NCBI GenBank assembly: GCA_028874215.1
Contig: JAPPLF010000061.1
Location: 1 to 64,000, forward strand
Source: Acidobacteriota bacterium
Lineage (GTDB): Bacteria > Acidobacteriota > UBA6911 > RPQK01 > JAJDTT01
DNA: 64,000 nt
Direction of reading: 5' to 3'
Program-made: the position numbers and the translations under genes
Part shown: in pieces, positions 43,219-52,503 of the stretch
How positions within the stretch are numbered: position 1 is the stretch's first letter
Layout: the number at the start of each line of letters is the position of its first letter
Notes under the pieces: generated by a model
Told to the model about the DNA's origin: nothing
Database searches by the model: none
Seen by the model: only the letters and a program-made list of their open reading frames with translations

Positions 43219-44541
43219 GTGCTGGAACGAATCGAGGCGCGTCTTCGGGAGGGCGCCCTCCACATCCACGACATTCTGGCCGCGGAGGGCTATCGGACCT
43301 ATTTCGCGGGAGGCGCCGTCCGGGACCTTCTCCTGAACCGCCGCTTCGACGAGATCGACATCGCGACCGCGGCTCCTCCCGACGTTGTCGAGAGACTTTT
43401 TCCCCGGACCATCGGAGTGGGGCGCGAATTCGGCGTCGTCGTGGCCGTGGTCGGCGGCACCAACTACGAGATCGCCACCTTCCGGGCCGAGTCGGGGTAC
43501 ACGGACGGAAGGCGTCCGGACCAGGTCCGCTTCACCCACGCCCGGCAGGACGCCCTGCGCAGGGACTTCACCGTCAATGCCCTCTTCCTGGACCCGGTCA
43601 CCGGGAAAGTCATCGACTACACCAATGGACGGAAGGACCTGGACCGGGGCCTGATCCGGACCGTCCGGGACCCCCTGCTGACGTTCGAAGAGGACAAGCT
43701 CCGGGTGCTCAGGGCGATCCGGTTCGCCTGCCAGCTCGGCTTCCGGATCGACGGCCCCACCTACGACGGCGTGACCCGCTACGCTCATCGGCTCTCGCAG
43801 ATCAGCCGGGAGAGGATCCGGGACGAACTCCTGAAGATTCTCTGCGGTCCCGCACCGGCGCGGGGCCTGTCGCTGCTATCCGACTCGGGCGTGCTGGAGG
43901 AGGTGCTGCCGGAGGTCTTCGACATGCACGGCGTGATGCAGCCGCCGGCATTCCATCCGGAAGGGGACGTCTTTCAGCACACACGGCTCATGTTCTCCCT
44001 GGTTCGGAACCTGAGTCCGACCCTGGCTCTGGCAGTGCTGTTTCACGACGTGGGCAAGCCCGGCACCTTCGCCTTTGGGGACCGGATCCGGTTCGACGGC
44101 CACGCCGAATTGGGGGCCCGGATGGCCGAGGAAATCTGCCGCCGGCTCAAGCTCCCGGGCGTTCAGATTCAGCACGTGGTGCGTCTGGTCAAGGATCACC
44201 TCCGCTTCATGCACGTCCGGCAGATGCGGGAGAGCACGCTTCGCCGCTTTCTTCGCACGGAAGGTTTCGAAGAACACCTGGAGTTGCATCGCCTGGACTG
44301 CCTGGCCAGCCACGGCGATCTTTCCAACTATGACTTCTGCCGGGAGAAACTGAGCGAACTGGATCGGGAGGCGCTGGCTCCCCCGCCGCTCATCAACGGG
44401 CACGACCTGATCGCGCTGGGGTTGGAGCCGGGGCCCCTGTTCTCGGAGATCCTGAAGCAAGCCGAAGACCTCCAACTGGAGGGGATCCTGACCGCGCGGG
44501 ACGAGGCTTTGTCATGGGTTCGGAAGACGCATGGAACATAG
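43219..44541 (+). CDS. CCA tRNA nucleotidyltransferase / poly(A) polymerase family with HD domain
   Basis: 440 residues. The class II nucleotidyltransferase head has GGAVRDLLL and the metal-binding DEIDIAT (Asp-x-Asp), followed by the RRDFTVNAL and RAIRFA motifs. A C-terminal HD-type phosphohydrolase region is marked by HPEGDVFQHTRLM, LAVLFHDVGKPGTF and VKDHLRFMHVRQM. Such proteins add CCA to tRNA 3' ends; some HD-containing forms are poly(A) polymerases or A-adding enzymes. The tRNA gene nearby encodes its own CCA, so a repair role is possible. The start is a GTG with GAAGGGGCGG upstream. Confidence 0.92.
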   Translation: MLERIEARLREGALHIHDILAAEGYRTYFAGGAVRDLLLNRRFDEIDIATAAPPDVVERLFPRTIGVGREFGVVVAVVGGTNYEIATFRAESGYTDGRRPDQVRFTHARQDALRRDFTVNALFLDPVTGKVIDYTNGRKDLDRGLIRTVRDPLLTFEEDKLRVLRAIRFACQLGFRIDGPTYDGVTRYAHRLSQISRERIRDELLKILCGPAPARGLSLLSDSGVLEEVLPEVFDMHGVMQPPAFHPEGDVFQHTRLMFSLVRNLSPTLALAVLFHDVGKPGTFAFGDRIRFDGHAELGARMAEEICRRLKLPGVQIQHVVRLVKDHLRFMHVRQMRESTLRRFLRTEGFEEHLELHRLDCLASHGDLSNYDFCREKLSELDREALAPPPLINGHDLIALGLEPGPLFSEILKQAEDLQLEGILTARDEALSWVRKTHGT

Positions 44542-44567
44542 CCGGCGGCACTGACGATTCGGGGCCG

Positions 44568-44585
44568 CGCAACTATCTTATCGCC
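44568..44585 (+). repeat. Degenerate hairpin fragment
   Basis: GCAACTATCTTATCGCC matches the degenerate hairpin inside copy A (110-126, GCAACTATCTTGTCGCT) at 15 of 17 positions. It lies 27 bases after the CCA-type gene stop in gene sense. The stem is no longer perfect. Confidence 0.45.
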
Positions 44586-44611
44586 GAGTCGGGTGTTATA
44601 AATGGGACACC

Positions 44612-45457
44612 ATGATACCCAGAATCCCGTTCTTCGTTGTTCTCGTGATCGGATCGCTGGCTTGGTTCAGTTGCTCGGAACCGCCGCCACCGGAGCCTGA
44701 GGCTCCGGTCGATCTACCCCCGCCCCCGCCCAAACCGGGAGACATGGTCCTGATCCCCGCCGGGGAGTTCATGATGGGGACCGACAGCGTCCCGAATAAC
44801 GCTGCAGGTCTGGAGACGCCGGCTCACAAGGTGACTTTTGACAACCCCTACTACATCGATGTCTACGAGGTGACCAACGGCCAGTGGATCAAGTTCCTGA
44901 CCGAGAGCCGCACCAAGGTGGAAAGCAACTGGCGTCCCATGTACTCCATCGGCAAGGAGGACGTTCCCGTCGCCAATCTGACTCTGGACGACGCCAAGGC
45001 CTACTGCGAGTGGGCCGGAAAACGCCTCCCCACCGAGGCGGAGTGGGAGCGGGCCGCCAGGGGGCCGGAGAACCTCCGGTTTCCGTGGGGAGACGTCTAC
45101 GATCCGAGCAAGTCCAACACCAACGACATGAATTTCAACGGCTTGGTCGAAGTCGGCAGCTTCGAGACGGACAAGAGCGGTTACGGCGTCTACGACATGA
45201 TGGGCAATGTCCAGGAGTGGACCAGCGATCGGCTCCGGCCTTATCCGCAGAGCACGAGAAAGGTCCGCAACAATCCTGCATTCACGTCCCGGTTCAGGCT
45301 CTACTCCTTGAGAGGTTCGTCCTTCGCCTTCAAGGGAAGCAGCATGAATCTGTTGACCCGTAGCGGATACCCGGCCAAGGCTCAGTACGGGACCGGTTTC
45401 CGCTGCGCCAAGGATGCCGAAGAAGAGGCTCCCGCGGAGGGTGGCGGAGAGCAGTAG
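44612..45457 (+). CDS. FGE-sulfatase-domain (SUMF1-like) lipoprotein
   Basis: 281 residues. A lipoprotein leader (IGSLAWFSCSEP) and a proline-rich linker precede a formylglycine-generating-enzyme-like domain: MVLIPAGEFMMGTDS, YYIDVYEVTNGQW, KRLPTEAEWERAARG, YDMMGNVQEWTSD, LRGSSFAF and GTGFRCAK. True FGE needs a pair of copper-binding cysteines in the active site. I see only the Cys in GTGFRCAK and one in AYCEWAGK, so this is more likely a structural or C-type-lectin-like relative than an FGE. TATAAA at 44597-44602 sits 9 bases before the ATG, with no Shine-Dalgarno sequence. Confidence 0.87.
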   Translation: MIPRIPFFVVLVIGSLAWFSCSEPPPPEPEAPVDLPPPPPKPGDMVLIPAGEFMMGTDSVPNNAAGLETPAHKVTFDNPYYIDVYEVTNGQWIKFLTESRTKVESNWRPMYSIGKEDVPVANLTLDDAKAYCEWAGKRLPTEAEWERAARGPENLRFPWGDVYDPSKSNTNDMNFNGLVEVGSFETDKSGYGVYDMMGNVQEWTSDRLRPYPQSTRKVRNNPAFTSRFRLYSLRGSSFAFKGSSMNLLTRSGYPAKAQYGTGFRCAKDAEEEAPAEGGGEQ

Positions 45458-45495
45458 CCGCAGCGATCGGCCCATGACCCAGGCGACCGGAGAAC

Positions 45496-45525
45496 TTGAC
45501 AAGCTCTCCCGCCTTCGACTACGAT
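45496..45525 (+). promoter_or_regulatory. Promoter of the initiator tRNA gene
   Basis: TTGACA at 45496-45501 is a perfect -35 and TACGAT at 45520-45525 (18-base gap) a good -10, placing transcription start near 45532, a few bases before the tRNA 5' end. It overlaps nothing coding. Confidence 0.65.
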
Positions 45526-45538
45526 TTCCCGTCTCTGT

Positions 45539-45615
<77 letters not shown>

Positions 45616-45729
45616 ACCTCACCCGTTTTTTTCCGTCCGGTATTTTCCACCCATTCAGTCAGGTGCTCACACTGCGGCCTCATAGGTTCGGGCCGTATTG
45701 CGTTTTACGGAAAGCGAGGAAAAGCGAAA

Positions 45730-48510
45730 ATGAAAGGAAGACTGACCGGCCCCACAACCGGTTTATCGACTCTGCTCATGCTCGCCTTGATGTTACCCGC
45801 GTTCGGGCAACAGACAGGTGGACAGGAAGAACGATGCCTCGAGGTTCGGGTCCTGGACCCTTCCTCCGCCTCCATACAAGGCGCCACGGTCACCATCGGG
45901 GAACGGGAGGAGAGGACCGGCAACTCCGGCGTCGCCACATTCTGCGGTCTCGGCTCCGGGCCACACTGGGTCATCGTTTCGGCGGAGAACTTTCAGGTCG
46001 ACGAACGCTCCGTGGACCATTCGGAGGGCATGGTCGCCATCACCCTCCAGGCCCTCCTGGAGACGGAGCTGGTGGTGGTCGGGAGCCGAGCCCAGCCGCG
46101 GTCGGTGACCGAATCTCCAGTCCCCATCGACGCCATCCCCCTGGAGGATGTCATCAGCCAAGGCTCAACCACCCTCGACTACCAGTTGCGCACACTGGTT
46201 CCCTCCTTCAACGTCGCCACCCATCCCATCAGTGACGCCGCCACCCTGGTGCGGCCGGCCAGCCTGCGAAACCTGGCGCACGATCACACGCTGGTGCTGG
46301 TGAACGGCAAGCGCCGCCACCGCTCGTCGGTCATCGCCTGGTTCTCCGGCGTCACGGACGGCGCGCAGGGTCCGGACATTTCGACGATTCCCGCCATCGC
46401 GCTGCGCCAGGTGGAGGTGCTGCGGGACGGCGCGTCGGCCCAATACGGCTCGGACGCCATCGCCGGCGTCATCAACTTCCTGCTCAAGGACGCCCGGGAA
46501 GGAGGCAGCGTCGAGTTCAACACCGGCACCTACCACGCGGGGGACGGTGATTCCTACACCTTCGCCGGCAACGTGGGACTGCCGCTGGGCGAAACCGGCT
46601 TCGCCAACCTCAGCCTGGAGTACGGCAACTCCGACCCGACGAACCGAAGCGTGCAACGCGCCGACGCGGCGGCCCTCATCGCGGCCGGCAACACCCAGGT
46701 GGCCGATCCGGCCCAGATCTGGGGCAACCCGACCATCGAGGACGACCTGAAGTTCTTCGGCAACTTCGGCCACCTGTTCTCCAATGGCACACAGATCTAC
46801 GGCCACACCAATTTCGCGGAGAAGAAGGTGACGGAGGGTTTCTATTTCCGGAATCCCAACAACCGGGCCAACATCTACAGCCTCGACGGCGGCGAGACCC
46901 TGATGATCGCCGACCTGCTGGACGCGCGCGACGGCGTCGTGGACGGATCGGCAAACTGTCCCGTCGTGCGAATCACCGGCAACGTACCCGATCAGGAAGC
47001 CCTGGCGCGGGTGTCCGCAGACCCGAACTGCTTCTCCTTCCGGGAGTTGTTCCCAGGCGGCTTTACACCCCAGTTCGGCGGCGTGGTCACCGACATGTCG
47101 GTGGTGGGAGGCGTCCGTGGAGTCCTTGCCAACGGGCTGAACTGGGACGCCAGCGCCAGCTACGGCGCCCACGAGTCGGATTTCTTCTTCAAGAACACCG
47201 TCAACGCCTCGCTCGGACCCGAAACTCCCACGGAATTCGATCCGGGCCTCTACCGTCAGGAGGACGTGAACCTCAATTTCGACGTCTCCTACGCCGCGAC
47301 CGACATGATCAACATCGCCGCCGGCAGCGAGTGGCGAAACGAGCGTTTCGAGATCGGCGCCGGCGGCCGGCCGTCCTGGGAGGTGGGACCGTACGCGGCC
47401 CAGGGATTCGTCTCCGGTTCCAACGGATTTCCGGGCTTCCCCGACTATACGGCCGGCGCCTGGAATCGCAGCAACGTGGCGCTCTACGGCGACCTGGAAC
47501 TGCGGGACCCGGGGGACCGGTGGACGGTGGGCGGCGCCCTCCGGTTCGAGCACTTCGACCTCTTCGGCTCCACGACCAACGGGAAGCTGTCCGCCCGCTT
47601 CGGGTTGAGCGACGCGGTTTCGGTGCGGGGCGGCGTCAGCACCGGGTTCCGCGCTCCGACGCCCGGCCAGCAAAATACGCTCAACGTGCAGACCACCATC
47701 GACCCGGACACTCTGCAACTGGTCGACAGCGCCAACGTGCCCTCGACTTTTCTGGCGGCGGAGCTGAAGGGGGGCAAACCGCTGGAGCCGGAGACGTCGG
47801 TCAACACCACGGCCGGGCTGGTGATCGACAACGGACCATTCACGCTGACGGCTGACTACTTCCGCGTCGACCTTTCCAACCGCCTCGCTCTTTCGCAAAC
47901 GTTCACCCTCACGGACGACGAACGGGCGCTGCTGATCTCGGAGGGAATCGCCTCGGCCGGCACGCTGGCCTTCTTCCGGTTCTTCATCAACGATTTCTCG
48001 AGCCGGAACCAGGGAATCGACCTGGTCTCGACCTATACTCCGCCCGGGTTGGGCGGCGGCACGGTGCTCAGTTTCGCCATGAACTACACCCACACGGAAC
48101 TGACGGAAGAATCGGAGCTCCTCACCCCCGGCGACGTCCTGGGCCTGCAGCGCGGCGTGCCCCGGATCCGCTGGAACGCCGCCGTCAACCAGAGGGTGGG
48201 CCGGGTCGGCCTGCTGGGCCGCCTGAACTACTTCGGGTCATGGGTCGACCATTTCGACGCCAGGTTCGTCCGAGGCGCCGACTCGCCACTTCTGGAGGGC
48301 CGCTACATCGTCGACCTGGAGGCGAGCATCCGGTTCGGAGAAGGCGTGACCTTGGCATTTGGCGGCCAGAACGTGTTCAACACATTCTCCCAACGGATGG
48401 ACCTCTTCGCCGACATCTTCGGGCTCCCCTACAGCCAGTTCACCCCCTGGGGCCTGAGCGGCGGCTATTACTACGCCCGCCTCAACTATTCGTGGGGAAG
48501 CAGTTTCTAG
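45730..48510 (+). CDS. TonB-dependent receptor
   Basis: 926 residues. A signal peptide (ending ...MLPAFGQQ) leads to a short carboxypeptidase-regulatory-like domain whose two cysteines (RCLEVRVLD ... ATFCGLG) are conserved in the paralogue at 54365-57256. A TonB box ETELVVVGSRA comes next, then the plug (VNGKRRHRS, IALRQVEVLRDGASAQYGSDAIAGVINF) and a barrel ending WGSSF. GAGGAAAAG lies before the ATG. The plug is of the type seen in siderophore- and carbohydrate-related receptors, but the ligand is unknown. It is divergent in orientation from its paralogue and separated from it by four genes. Confidence 0.94.
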   Translation: MKGRLTGPTTGLSTLLMLALMLPAFGQQTGGQEERCLEVRVLDPSSASIQGATVTIGEREERTGNSGVATFCGLGSGPHWVIVSAENFQVDERSVDHSEGMVAITLQALLETELVVVGSRAQPRSVTESPVPIDAIPLEDVISQGSTTLDYQLRTLVPSFNVATHPISDAATLVRPASLRNLAHDHTLVLVNGKRRHRSSVIAWFSGVTDGAQGPDISTIPAIALRQVEVLRDGASAQYGSDAIAGVINFLLKDAREGGSVEFNTGTYHAGDGDSYTFAGNVGLPLGETGFANLSLEYGNSDPTNRSVQRADAAALIAAGNTQVADPAQIWGNPTIEDDLKFFGNFGHLFSNGTQIYGHTNFAEKKVTEGFYFRNPNNRANIYSLDGGETLMIADLLDARDGVVDGSANCPVVRITGNVPDQEALARVSADPNCFSFRELFPGGFTPQFGGVVTDMSVVGGVRGVLANGLNWDASASYGAHESDFFFKNTVNASLGPETPTEFDPGLYRQEDVNLNFDVSYAATDMINIAAGSEWRNERFEIGAGGRPSWEVGPYAAQGFVSGSNGFPGFPDYTAGAWNRSNVALYGDLELRDPGDRWTVGGALRFEHFDLFGSTTNGKLSARFGLSDAVSVRGGVSTGFRAPTPGQQNTLNVQTTIDPDTLQLVDSANVPSTFLAAELKGGKPLEPETSVNTTAGLVIDNGPFTLTADYFRVDLSNRLALSQTFTLTDDERALLISEGIASAGTLAFFRFFINDFSSRNQGIDLVSTYTPPGLGGGTVLSFAMNYTHTELTEESELLTPGDVLGLQRGVPRIRWNAAVNQRVGRVGLLGRLNYFGSWVDHFDARFVRGADSPLLEGRYIVDLEASIRFGEGVTLAFGGQNVFNTFSQRMDLFADIFGLPYSQFTPWGLSGGYYYARLNYSWGSSF

Positions 48511-48665
48511 GAGTCAGTCGAGGATCCCTGCAGCGGCAATCTGGGCTGGTTTCGACCGCTTCCTTACACTCCGGTTCCTATGTACCCGGCCATACGCCTG
48601 ACCTCATTTGGATCGGGTGCATTTCGGCGAGAAAAACAAGACTGCAAACGAAGACTTGAATCTCA

Positions 48666-49874
48666 TCACGGACCCACCCAGCTTTCTATCGGTTTCGACA
48701 GGAATTCCTCTACACTGATGCCATCCCACCCGATCAACAAGCAACGGGTCGGGTGAAATACTTTGGTGAAGGCTGCCATTCCCGGCAGTGACTGGCGACC
48801 GCTGGTGCTTTTGACTTCAATCGCCGTTAGCGTCCGGCCGGCACTTGCGACGAAATCGACCTCGCGGTTTCGGTCTCGCCAGTAGAAGACCTGGCAGGAG
48901 CCGGCAGCTGCCGCATTCGCCAGATGAGCCCCAACGGCTGACTCAACCAGTCTTCCCCAGAACTCGGTGTCTGCGCGGGCCTGCTGCAGAGTGAGGCCGC
49001 AACCGGACGTCATCAGGGCCGTGTTGAGGACCTGCAACTTCGGGCTGGAGCTTCTTCGGCGAACAGCAGCACCGGCGTACTTCTGCAGACCGGTCAGCAT
49101 GCCGGCACCCGCCAACAGATCGAGGTAGTGAGCGAGGGTCGTGGTGTTCCCGGCATCCTGGAGCTGCCCCAGCATCTTGGTGTAGGAAAGGATCTGACCC
49201 GAATACGTACAGCCCAATTCGAACAACCGTCTCAACAGGGCGGGTTTATCCACCCGGGAGAGCAGCAGGACGTCCCGGGAGATGGTGGTTTCGATGAGCG
49301 AGTCGCGGATGTAACGTGACCACCGTTCCGGCTGTTTGATCAGCGGAGCTGCGCCGGGATAGGCGCCGTAGAACAGGAATTCCTCCAAGGACCAACCGAA
49401 GGCGGTCTGCATCTCGGGGAATTCCCAGTGCGGCAGATGCAGTATTTCGAATCGTCCGGCCAGACTTTCGGTGAGGCCCCGGCCGATCAGGAGCGGTGCC
49501 GAACCGGTCAACACCACCTTGAGCCGGCGCCCGCGCCGCGTATCTTCATCCCACAGGCGCTTTACGGCCTCGGCCCAGTTGGGCACCTTCTGCGCTTCGT
49601 CCAGTACAAAAAGACCACCCCCGGCTTTCGCACCGCCAGCCAGGAGCCGCGCAACATCCCACTGTCCGGCGATCCAATCCGGGCCGCGCAAAGTCGGCTC
49701 ATCGGCGCTGGCATAGTGATGGGGCAAACCGCACTGTTCGGCGACTTGTGTGACCAGGGTGGTCTTGCCGACTTGGCGAGCCCCGGTGACGATCTGGAGG
49801 AAACGGCGCGGTTCGCGTAGACGAGAGTGTAATTCTGCAGCATGAGGGCGCGTATATCCCAAATTACTCAACAC
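48666..49874 (-). CDS. AAA-type ATPase with DUF4143 domain
   Basis: About 402 residues. Walker A is VTGARQVGKTTLVTQ, Walker B is GGLFVLDEAQK, and sensor-1-like VVLTGSAP follows. The C-terminal DUF4143 half ends with VFYWRDRNREVDFVASAGRTLTAIEVK, a PD-(D/E)xK nuclease-like signature. Such proteins occur scattered in bacteria and archaea and are often linked to mobile or defence loci, with no settled role. Start codons GTG 49874 and TTG 49871 lie within a 44-bp palindrome; upstream starts to 49970 exist but lack support. It is on the opposite strand to its neighbours. Confidence 0.85.
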   Translation of the reverse strand: MLSNLGYTRPHAAELHSRLREPRRFLQIVTGARQVGKTTLVTQVAEQCGLPHHYASADEPTLRGPDWIAGQWDVARLLAGGAKAGGGLFVLDEAQKVPNWAEAVKRLWDEDTRRGRRLKVVLTGSAPLLIGRGLTESLAGRFEILHLPHWEFPEMQTAFGWSLEEFLFYGAYPGAAPLIKQPERWSRYIRDSLIETTISRDVLLLSRVDKPALLRRLFELGCTYSGQILSYTKMLGQLQDAGNTTTLAHYLDLLAGAGMLTGLQKYAGAAVRRRSSSPKLQVLNTALMTSGCGLTLQQARADTEFWGRLVESAVGAHLANAAAAGSCQVFYWRDRNREVDFVASAGRTLTAIEVKSTSGRQSLPGMAAFTKVFHPTRCLLIGWDGISVEEFLSKPIESWVGP

Positions 49875-49906
49875 AATGAGTAATATTACTCTTTCTATTG
49901 AGTAAT
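49863..49906. promoter_or_regulatory. 44-bp dyad of GAGTAAT motifs at the ATPase start
   Basis: ATTACTCAA (49863-49871) and TTGAGTAAT (49898-49906) are perfect outer arms around the perfect 14-bp palindrome GAGTAATATTACTC (49878-49891), all centred on the same point. The result is four GAGTAAT half-sites in A/T-rich DNA standing out from GC-rich surroundings. The gene's GTG/TTG start candidates lie in the left arm. An autoregulatory operator is the simplest reading. Confidence 0.7.
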
Positions 49907-50054
49907 TGGAAACGATAGTCTGGCAATCTTCATCGGTGACCGGAGTCTCAAACCAGCCGGCGGGCAGCAACGATTCCGAAGCTGGATCACTATTGCGACA
50001 GGTTGCCGCCGGCAGCGTCTATTGCCGCCCAGCTTTGCCCCTGCAGGTGGAACC

Positions 50055-50555
50055 TCAGGGCCAATAGCCATCGAAGTTGAAGGAAATGAGCGCCCCTTTC
50101 CATCCATCGGGTCCCCGCTTCCAAATGAAGATCACCTTGCCCCGCCGGCTTTGTTTCTCGCCTCCGGCGGACGGACTCGACTCCAGCAGGTAGACCCCGT
50201 TTTCGAAGGCCCAGTCGCCGGCTACGGTCTTGGACCCGGTGAAGGCGAAATCGTGGATCCGGTGCTCCTGCAGGAACCTTCGGGCCCAGACGGCCACCTC
50301 CTGCCGCGACGAGATCGTCGGTTGCTGCGGGGGCATGACGGCCACGCCCGCGTCCAGGTGGGACCGGATCCATTCCTCCACTCCTCCTTCGTTCATGGCG
50401 CGAATGAAGGCGGATCGCATGCGGCCCAACTGGGCCCCGTCCTCCTCCAGGCCGGGTCTCGGACCCGCTTCGGGCATCGGGGTCTGGAGTCCGCCGGTAC
50501 ACGCGCAAAGGAGAGTCGCGGCAAGGACGAAGATTCGTTCCAAAAGGTGTTTCAT
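50055..50555 (-). CDS. NTF2-like (SnoaL/DUF4440-type) lipoprotein
   Basis: 166 residues with a lipoprotein leader (VLAATLLCACTG). The mature sequence has an NTF2-fold pattern: RSAFIRAMNEGGVEEWIRSHLD, VAVMPPQQPTISSRQEVAVWARRFL, VAGDWAFENGVYLLES, and a terminal GKVIFIWKRGPDGWKGALISFN. Family members are small cone-shaped domains with diverse ligands or isomerase activity, so function is not predictable. The ATG at 50555 follows GGGAGA. It lies upstream of and divergent from the barrel lipoproteins, separated by about 250 bases. Confidence 0.8.
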   Translation of the reverse strand: MKHLLERIFVLAATLLCACTGGLQTPMPEAGPRPGLEEDGAQLGRMRSAFIRAMNEGGVEEWIRSHLDAGVAVMPPQQPTISSRQEVAVWARRFLQEHRIHDFAFTGSKTVAGDWAFENGVYLLESSPSAGGEKQSRRGKVIFIWKRGPDGWKGALISFNFDGYWP

Positions 50556-50808
50556 CTTGGTCTCCCAGGCTCGGCCCGGCGTCCTCCGTCCAGGGACCCA
50601 GGAAGAGCTGTTTCGTGCTCCCCGCATGCAGCGGAGACTCTCCGCCCCCGAGAAGAGACCCGCAACTCAACGCCGCGGCCAGCACCAGATGCAGGCAACG
50701 AGTTTCCGACTGGAGCCCACGGCCCTGGAGTATGTCTCACAGAGACTACACTTCGGGCTGTGACGTTCCTATACTCACCCCCGACGGACACCTGCCGGGA
50801 GGGTTTCG

Positions 50809-52467
50809 ATGGACAAGTTTTTCCGCCTGATGCCGACCCTTGTCGTGATTCTCGTGACGTCGAGTTGCGCCGTCCAAAAGCCGGCCTCTTCCGAGACCCG
50901 CGGCGAAACCCGGCGCCAAGGCCAGTTGCGGCTCCTCTTGAACAGCGACGGCGGCGACAGCGCGTTGATGGCCTTCGAGCCGCCCATCACTCCGGGCCAG
51001 CTCTGCCGGGTGGTGAACGAGGCCGAAGGAACCCAAGTGGACGTCTTCATCCAATGCGTCCAGTGGAGCGACGAGCAGATGCTCTATCCCACCCGGGTCG
51101 CCGAAGTTTATGCCAAGCCCATCAGCGAGGAACACGAGCGGGACTTCGAGGAGTATCCCGGAATCCGGCGCTGGGCCCGGAACGTCGGCTCCTTGCTGGA
51201 CGCGGGCCGGGACCCCCTGGAGATCTGGAGCCGGCGGAGCCGTGAGGCGGGAATGCAATTCTGGCCCAGCCTGAGGATGAACGACATTCACAAGGACTGG
51301 TCGGAGCGTTGGCCCTCCTTCCGGAGCCGGTGGGAACGGGACAATTCTCATGTGCGGCTCGGATCCGCCGTCCCCGACCGTTATCTGCACCAGGCGAACC
51401 GCTCGCCCCAACCCTCTCACGGCTACTCCTGGGCCATGGACTACGCCTTGGAAGAAGTTCGGACCCGAAAGCTGGCCATCATCGCGGAAGTGTGCGCCGA
51501 CTACGACGTGGACGGCTTCGAAATGGATTTTCTGAGCCACCCCTACTACTTCAAAAAGGGACAGGAAGCCCATGGCCTGCCCTTGATGAACGATTTCGTG
51601 CGCCAGGTCCGCGCGCGGCTGGACGAGATCGGCCGGGCCAAGGGGCGCAAGCTGACGCTCATGGCGCGGGTCCTCCCTTCTTTGGAACTCAACCGGAAGA
51701 TCGGGCTGGACCTCCCCACCTGGATCCGGGAGGGGTGGGTGGACCTGATCGCGCCGGCGACCCGAGGCTACCTGGACATCTCGGCGGACCTGACTCCTTT
51801 CGTGGAGTTGGCCGGGGGGACCGGTGTCGAGATCTCCGGGGGCCTGTCCGACCTCTACGTGCGAGATTACACCGGACAGAAGACCGGCCGGGCCACCATC
51901 GAAATGCTGCGGGCGGCAGCGTCGGCCGCCTGGCAGTCCGGCGTGACGAGCCTGCACCTCTTCAACTACGACTGCCACGCCACCGGCAAGGGCAAGCCGG
52001 GAGTGCTCTTCAGTCCCGGCGAGCTTCAGGCTCTCAAGGAGATCGGAGATCCGTCCGTGATCGCCCGCAAGGACAAGCACTATTTCGTGACTCGCGAAAT
52101 GGGGGGGCTGACCCCGGAGGCGGGAGGTGAGATGCAGCTTCCCACGGAGATGGTCCGGGGCGACACCCGGGAACTCCGGTTCCTGGTGGGGGACGACGTG
52201 GCGGCGGCCCGTGAGGAGGGAACTCTGGAATCCACCTCCCTGCTGGTTTCGCTGCAGGGATACGATCGCTGGGACGACGATCTGAGGGTGCAGTTGAACG
52301 GCCACAGGCTACGGGGGAGGTTCGAGGGGGGCGCCCTCCGTTTCGAGGGCGTGACCCCGAAGCGGGGAAAGAACCTGCTGTCGCTGAACCTCCGGAACCG
52401 GCCGGCCTCTCGTCAGGCACCCATCCGGGTCCAAGGCGTCGAAATGTTCATCGATTACCGGGATTGA
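50809..52467 (+). CDS. Barrel-type glycosidase-like lipoprotein, tandem copy 1
   Basis: 552 residues with a lipoprotein leader (VVILVTSSCAVQ). The body looks like a (beta/alpha)8 barrel of the GHL/GH10-like kind: LLLNSDGG at the start, QFWPSLRMNDIHKDW, ADYDVDGFEMDFLSHP with acidic residues where a retaining glycosidase has its acid/base, MARVLPSLELNRKIGLD, IREGWVDLIAPATRGYLD and a C-terminal beta module (VQLNGHRLRG ... PIRVQGVEMFIDYR). It starts with GGGAGGG upstream. It is paralogous to the next gene over its whole length. Substrate and activity are not known. Confidence 0.8.
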   Translation: MDKFFRLMPTLVVILVTSSCAVQKPASSETRGETRRQGQLRLLLNSDGGDSALMAFEPPITPGQLCRVVNEAEGTQVDVFIQCVQWSDEQMLYPTRVAEVYAKPISEEHERDFEEYPGIRRWARNVGSLLDAGRDPLEIWSRRSREAGMQFWPSLRMNDIHKDWSERWPSFRSRWERDNSHVRLGSAVPDRYLHQANRSPQPSHGYSWAMDYALEEVRTRKLAIIAEVCADYDVDGFEMDFLSHPYYFKKGQEAHGLPLMNDFVRQVRARLDEIGRAKGRKLTLMARVLPSLELNRKIGLDLPTWIREGWVDLIAPATRGYLDISADLTPFVELAGGTGVEISGGLSDLYVRDYTGQKTGRATIEMLRAAASAAWQSGVTSLHLFNYDCHATGKGKPGVLFSPGELQALKEIGDPSVIARKDKHYFVTREMGGLTPEAGGEMQLPTEMVRGDTRELRFLVGDDVAAAREEGTLESTSLLVSLQGYDRWDDDLRVQLNGHRLRGRFEGGALRFEGVTPKRGKNLLSLNLRNRPASRQAPIRVQGVEMFIDYRD

Positions 52468-52503
52468 AGAGGTGAAGGATCCGGCGGTCCAGGAGAGGTG
52501 GAG

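Noticed and set aside
44612-45457. A true formylglycine-generating enzyme
   Set aside because: The copper-binding cysteine pair is not apparent and no sulfatase gene lies nearby; FGE-like domain is the safer call.
45616-45729. A phage or island attachment site at the initiator tRNA
   Set aside because: No integrase gene and no second copy of the tRNA 3' end was noticed in the window.
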